From Flagellimonas amoyensis (GTDB lineage Bacteria; Bacteroidota; Bacteroidia; Flavobacteriales; Flavobacteriaceae), in assembly GCF_003058265.1 (NCBI RefSeq), contig NZ_QBUK01000015.1, positions 26,026 through 90,025 on the forward strand: 64,000 nt of DNA, given 5' to 3'. This document shows positions 62,876 to 64,000 of the stretch, one piece after another. Each line of letters opens with the position of its first letter. Positions within the stretch are counted from its first letter, which is position 1. The notes beneath the pieces were generated by a model, which saw only the letters and a list, made by a program, of their open reading frames with translations, searched no databases and was not told where the DNA came from. Both the position numbers and the translations under genes were made by a program.

Positions 62876-64000
62876 TTATTTTACGACAAAAACCACGTTG
62901 ATCAATGCATTGTAATCCGATGGCTGTGCATCAATCTTATAAGTAAGGTTACCATTTGCATCAATCGCCATGGCACTTATGTCAAATACCGTTGGATCAG
63001 CATAAGTAACATAATAATACAATTCGGAACGACTATAGGTAGGAATCGTTGCTGGAGCACCGGTGCTACCCACTGTTGGAGAACCATATTGATCAATATA
63101 TTCTTGGTAAAGGTCAAGATTGAAAGTACCGTTTGTTGAAGCATCAATAGCAATGGAAGGTGGATAGAAAATTCGTGCGGCTTTTGCCGTGATCGGAGCA
63201 ATGGCTTGAATCACTTCTTCTACCGTATCCTCTGCTGTTCCATCGCCATTCACATCCACTGGGTTGTCCGAATCTACTTCAGAAGCTGTTTGATCTATAT
63301 TGATGTTTGCCAATGGCACCTGAAGTGTACCGTTGCTGTCCTCTATCTCAAGATTTGCTCCATTGACTTCAAAACGAGTATTGATTTCGTTCGTGACACT
63401 GGCATCGGCATCGTCCACGTTGTCCACATTGTCCGCAAAGTCGGCTGGAACTCCCGTTAGGCTGCTCCACTGTCCGTCAAAATCGTCGGTGGAATCCAAG
63501 TCCAGATTGGTAGGAACATTGGCCAAATCGCCAAAATCACCACTGAAACCGGATAGGTCGAAGTCGTTGCCGTTCGGTGTCACGGTAACCGTTCCGTCGG
63601 TAGAGGTAATGGTCTGCAATTCGTTCGCAGGGTCGTTGTCCGCATCGTCCACGTTGTCCACATTGTCCGCAAAGTCCGCTGGAACTCCCGTTAGGCTGCT
63701 CCACTGTCCGTCGAAATCATCCGTGCTATCGGTGTCCAAGTTCGGGAACTCGTTGTTCACCGCAGTGGCCACTTGGGCATCGGTCAATTGGGTATCGTTG
63801 TCGATATTGTCCGCAAAACCTGCAGGAACTCCCGTTAGGCTGCTCCACTGTCCGTCAAAATCGTCGGTGGAATCCAAATCCAAATTGGTAGGAACATTGG
63901 TCAAGTCATTGAAGTCTCCACTAAAACCGGATAGGTCGAAGTCGTTGCCGTTCGGTGTCACGGTAACCGTTCCGTCGGTAGAGGTAATGGTCTGTAATTC
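62876..64000 (-). CDS. Repetitive adhesin-like protein, 5' end outside the window
   Basis: At least 374 residues are present and the start lies beyond the right edge. The protein is built of aspartate-rich repeats with QWSSLTGVPADFADN and TSTDGTVTVTPNGNDFDLSG, followed by a distinct C-terminal region (about the last 115 residues; ending in DYNALINVVFVVK). Such repeats are found in large surface or fibre proteins in flavobacteria. No type IX sorting domain is seen at its C-terminus. It is 22 bases upstream of the large secreted protein and shares its direction, so both may be secreted and assembled together. Confidence 0.8.
   Translation of the reverse strand, partial: ELQTITSTDGTVTVTPNGNDFDLSGFSGDFNDLTNVPTNLDLDSTDDFDGQWSSLTGVPAGFADNIDNDTQLTDAQVATAVNNEFPNLDTDSTDDFDGQWSSLTGVPADFADNVDNVDDADNDPANELQTITSTDGTVTVTPNGNDFDLSGFSGDFGDLANVPTNLDLDSTDDFDGQWSSLTGVPADFADNVDNVDDADASVTNEINTRFEVNGANLEIEDSNGTLQVPLANINIDQTASEVDSDNPVDVNGDGTAEDTVEEVIQAIAPITAKAARIFYPPSIAIDASTNGTFNLDLYQEYIDQYGSPTVGSTGAPATIPTYSRSELYYYVTYADPTVFDISAMAIDANGNLTYKIDAQPSDYNALINVVFVVK
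63421..64000 (-). repeat. Near-identical coding repeats in the adhesin-like gene
   Basis: A block around the SSLTGVPA coding segment recurs at about 63443, 63678 and 63821. The stretch around CCGGATAGGTCG recurs at 63549 and 63927, an exact offset of 378 bases (126 codons). The copies differ at only a few bases, so recent duplication or gene conversion is likely. Confidence 0.8.

Noticed and set aside
63421..64000. CRISPR array
   Set aside because: The repeats are in frame, encode a regular protein motif and have irregular spacing without short unique spacers.
62876..64000. Phage tail-fibre gene from a prophage
   Set aside because: The repeats recall fibre proteins, but no other phage gene is nearby and the context is type IX secretion.

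Overview
The window reads as chromosome of a marine, yellow-pigmented member of the Flavobacteriaceae (Bacteroidota), possibly near Allomuricauda/Muricauda. The genus is an inference. The family-level call rests on a SusC/SusD pair with FecR and an ECF sigma factor, PorP/SprF and a gliding-motility type C-terminal domain (type IX secretion), the small DUF4295 gene after rpmB-rpmG, -7 boxes of the Bacteroidota TAnnTTTG type, and a MerR-crtI-crtB-crtZ carotenoid operon. I see no insertion sequence, prophage, rRNA or CRISPR array.

Layout. 1-10020: a sigma/anti-sigma controlled outer-membrane uptake locus. It encodes sigma factor, FecR, SusC with an STN signalling domain, SusD, and two alkaline phosphatases, one fused to a phosphodiesterase-like domain. 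10206-10346: a tRNA-Leu(GAG) gene with its own promoter and terminator. 10461-14143: a four-gene pigment operon in which every neighbouring pair overlaps by ATGA; its first gene is a CarH/LitR-like MerR regulator with the B12-binding residues. 14145-24253: two TlpA-like proteins (one without the redox cysteines), aconitase, a MoxR ATPase, a SurA-like isomerase with a lipoprotein partner, a small plus-strand operon ending in a class A beta-lactamase-like hydrolase, and rimO. 24381-27153: a class C beta-lactamase-like hydrolase, then an AT-rich accessory patch with an unknown gene and a MazEF toxin-antitoxin pair. 27182-35820: a long leftward housekeeping stretch (recR, acyltransferase E2, exonuclease, FAH-family hydrolase, orphan Hpt, cinA, rpmB, rpmG, DUF4295, ftsY, amidase).

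35897-46451: a sodium:solute symporter, a CoA-binding protein, a TonB-dependent receptor, a 107-bp nested palindromic repeat, a KAS III enzyme, an S9 peptidase, and an ABC1 kinase with a TetR regulator. 46767-57613: htpG, membrane proteins, a second sigma/anti-sigma pair, a MOSC protein, an AraC regulator, an S1/P1 nuclease, a DUF819 protein and small envelope proteins. 57610-59815: a leftward operon idi, 6-pyruvoyl-tetrahydropterin synthase family, manA and a small unknown gene. 59873-64000: a type IX secretion cluster with PorP/SprF, a large secreted protein with a gliding-motility C-terminal domain, and a repetitive adhesin-like protein that runs off the right edge.

How parts work together: idi (59815) supplies isoprenoid units that crtB, crtI and crtZ convert towards hydroxylated carotenoids, but no lycopene cyclase is present here. 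SusC-STN, FecR and the sigma factor form a standard outer-membrane-to-cytoplasm signalling chain, and the adjacent phosphatases suggest a phosphate ester as substrate. The most unusual non-coding signals are two plus-strand terminators without an upstream plus-strand gene (8298 and 37862), the nested palindrome at 40652, and perfect inverted repeats before acn, mazE and between tetR and htpG.
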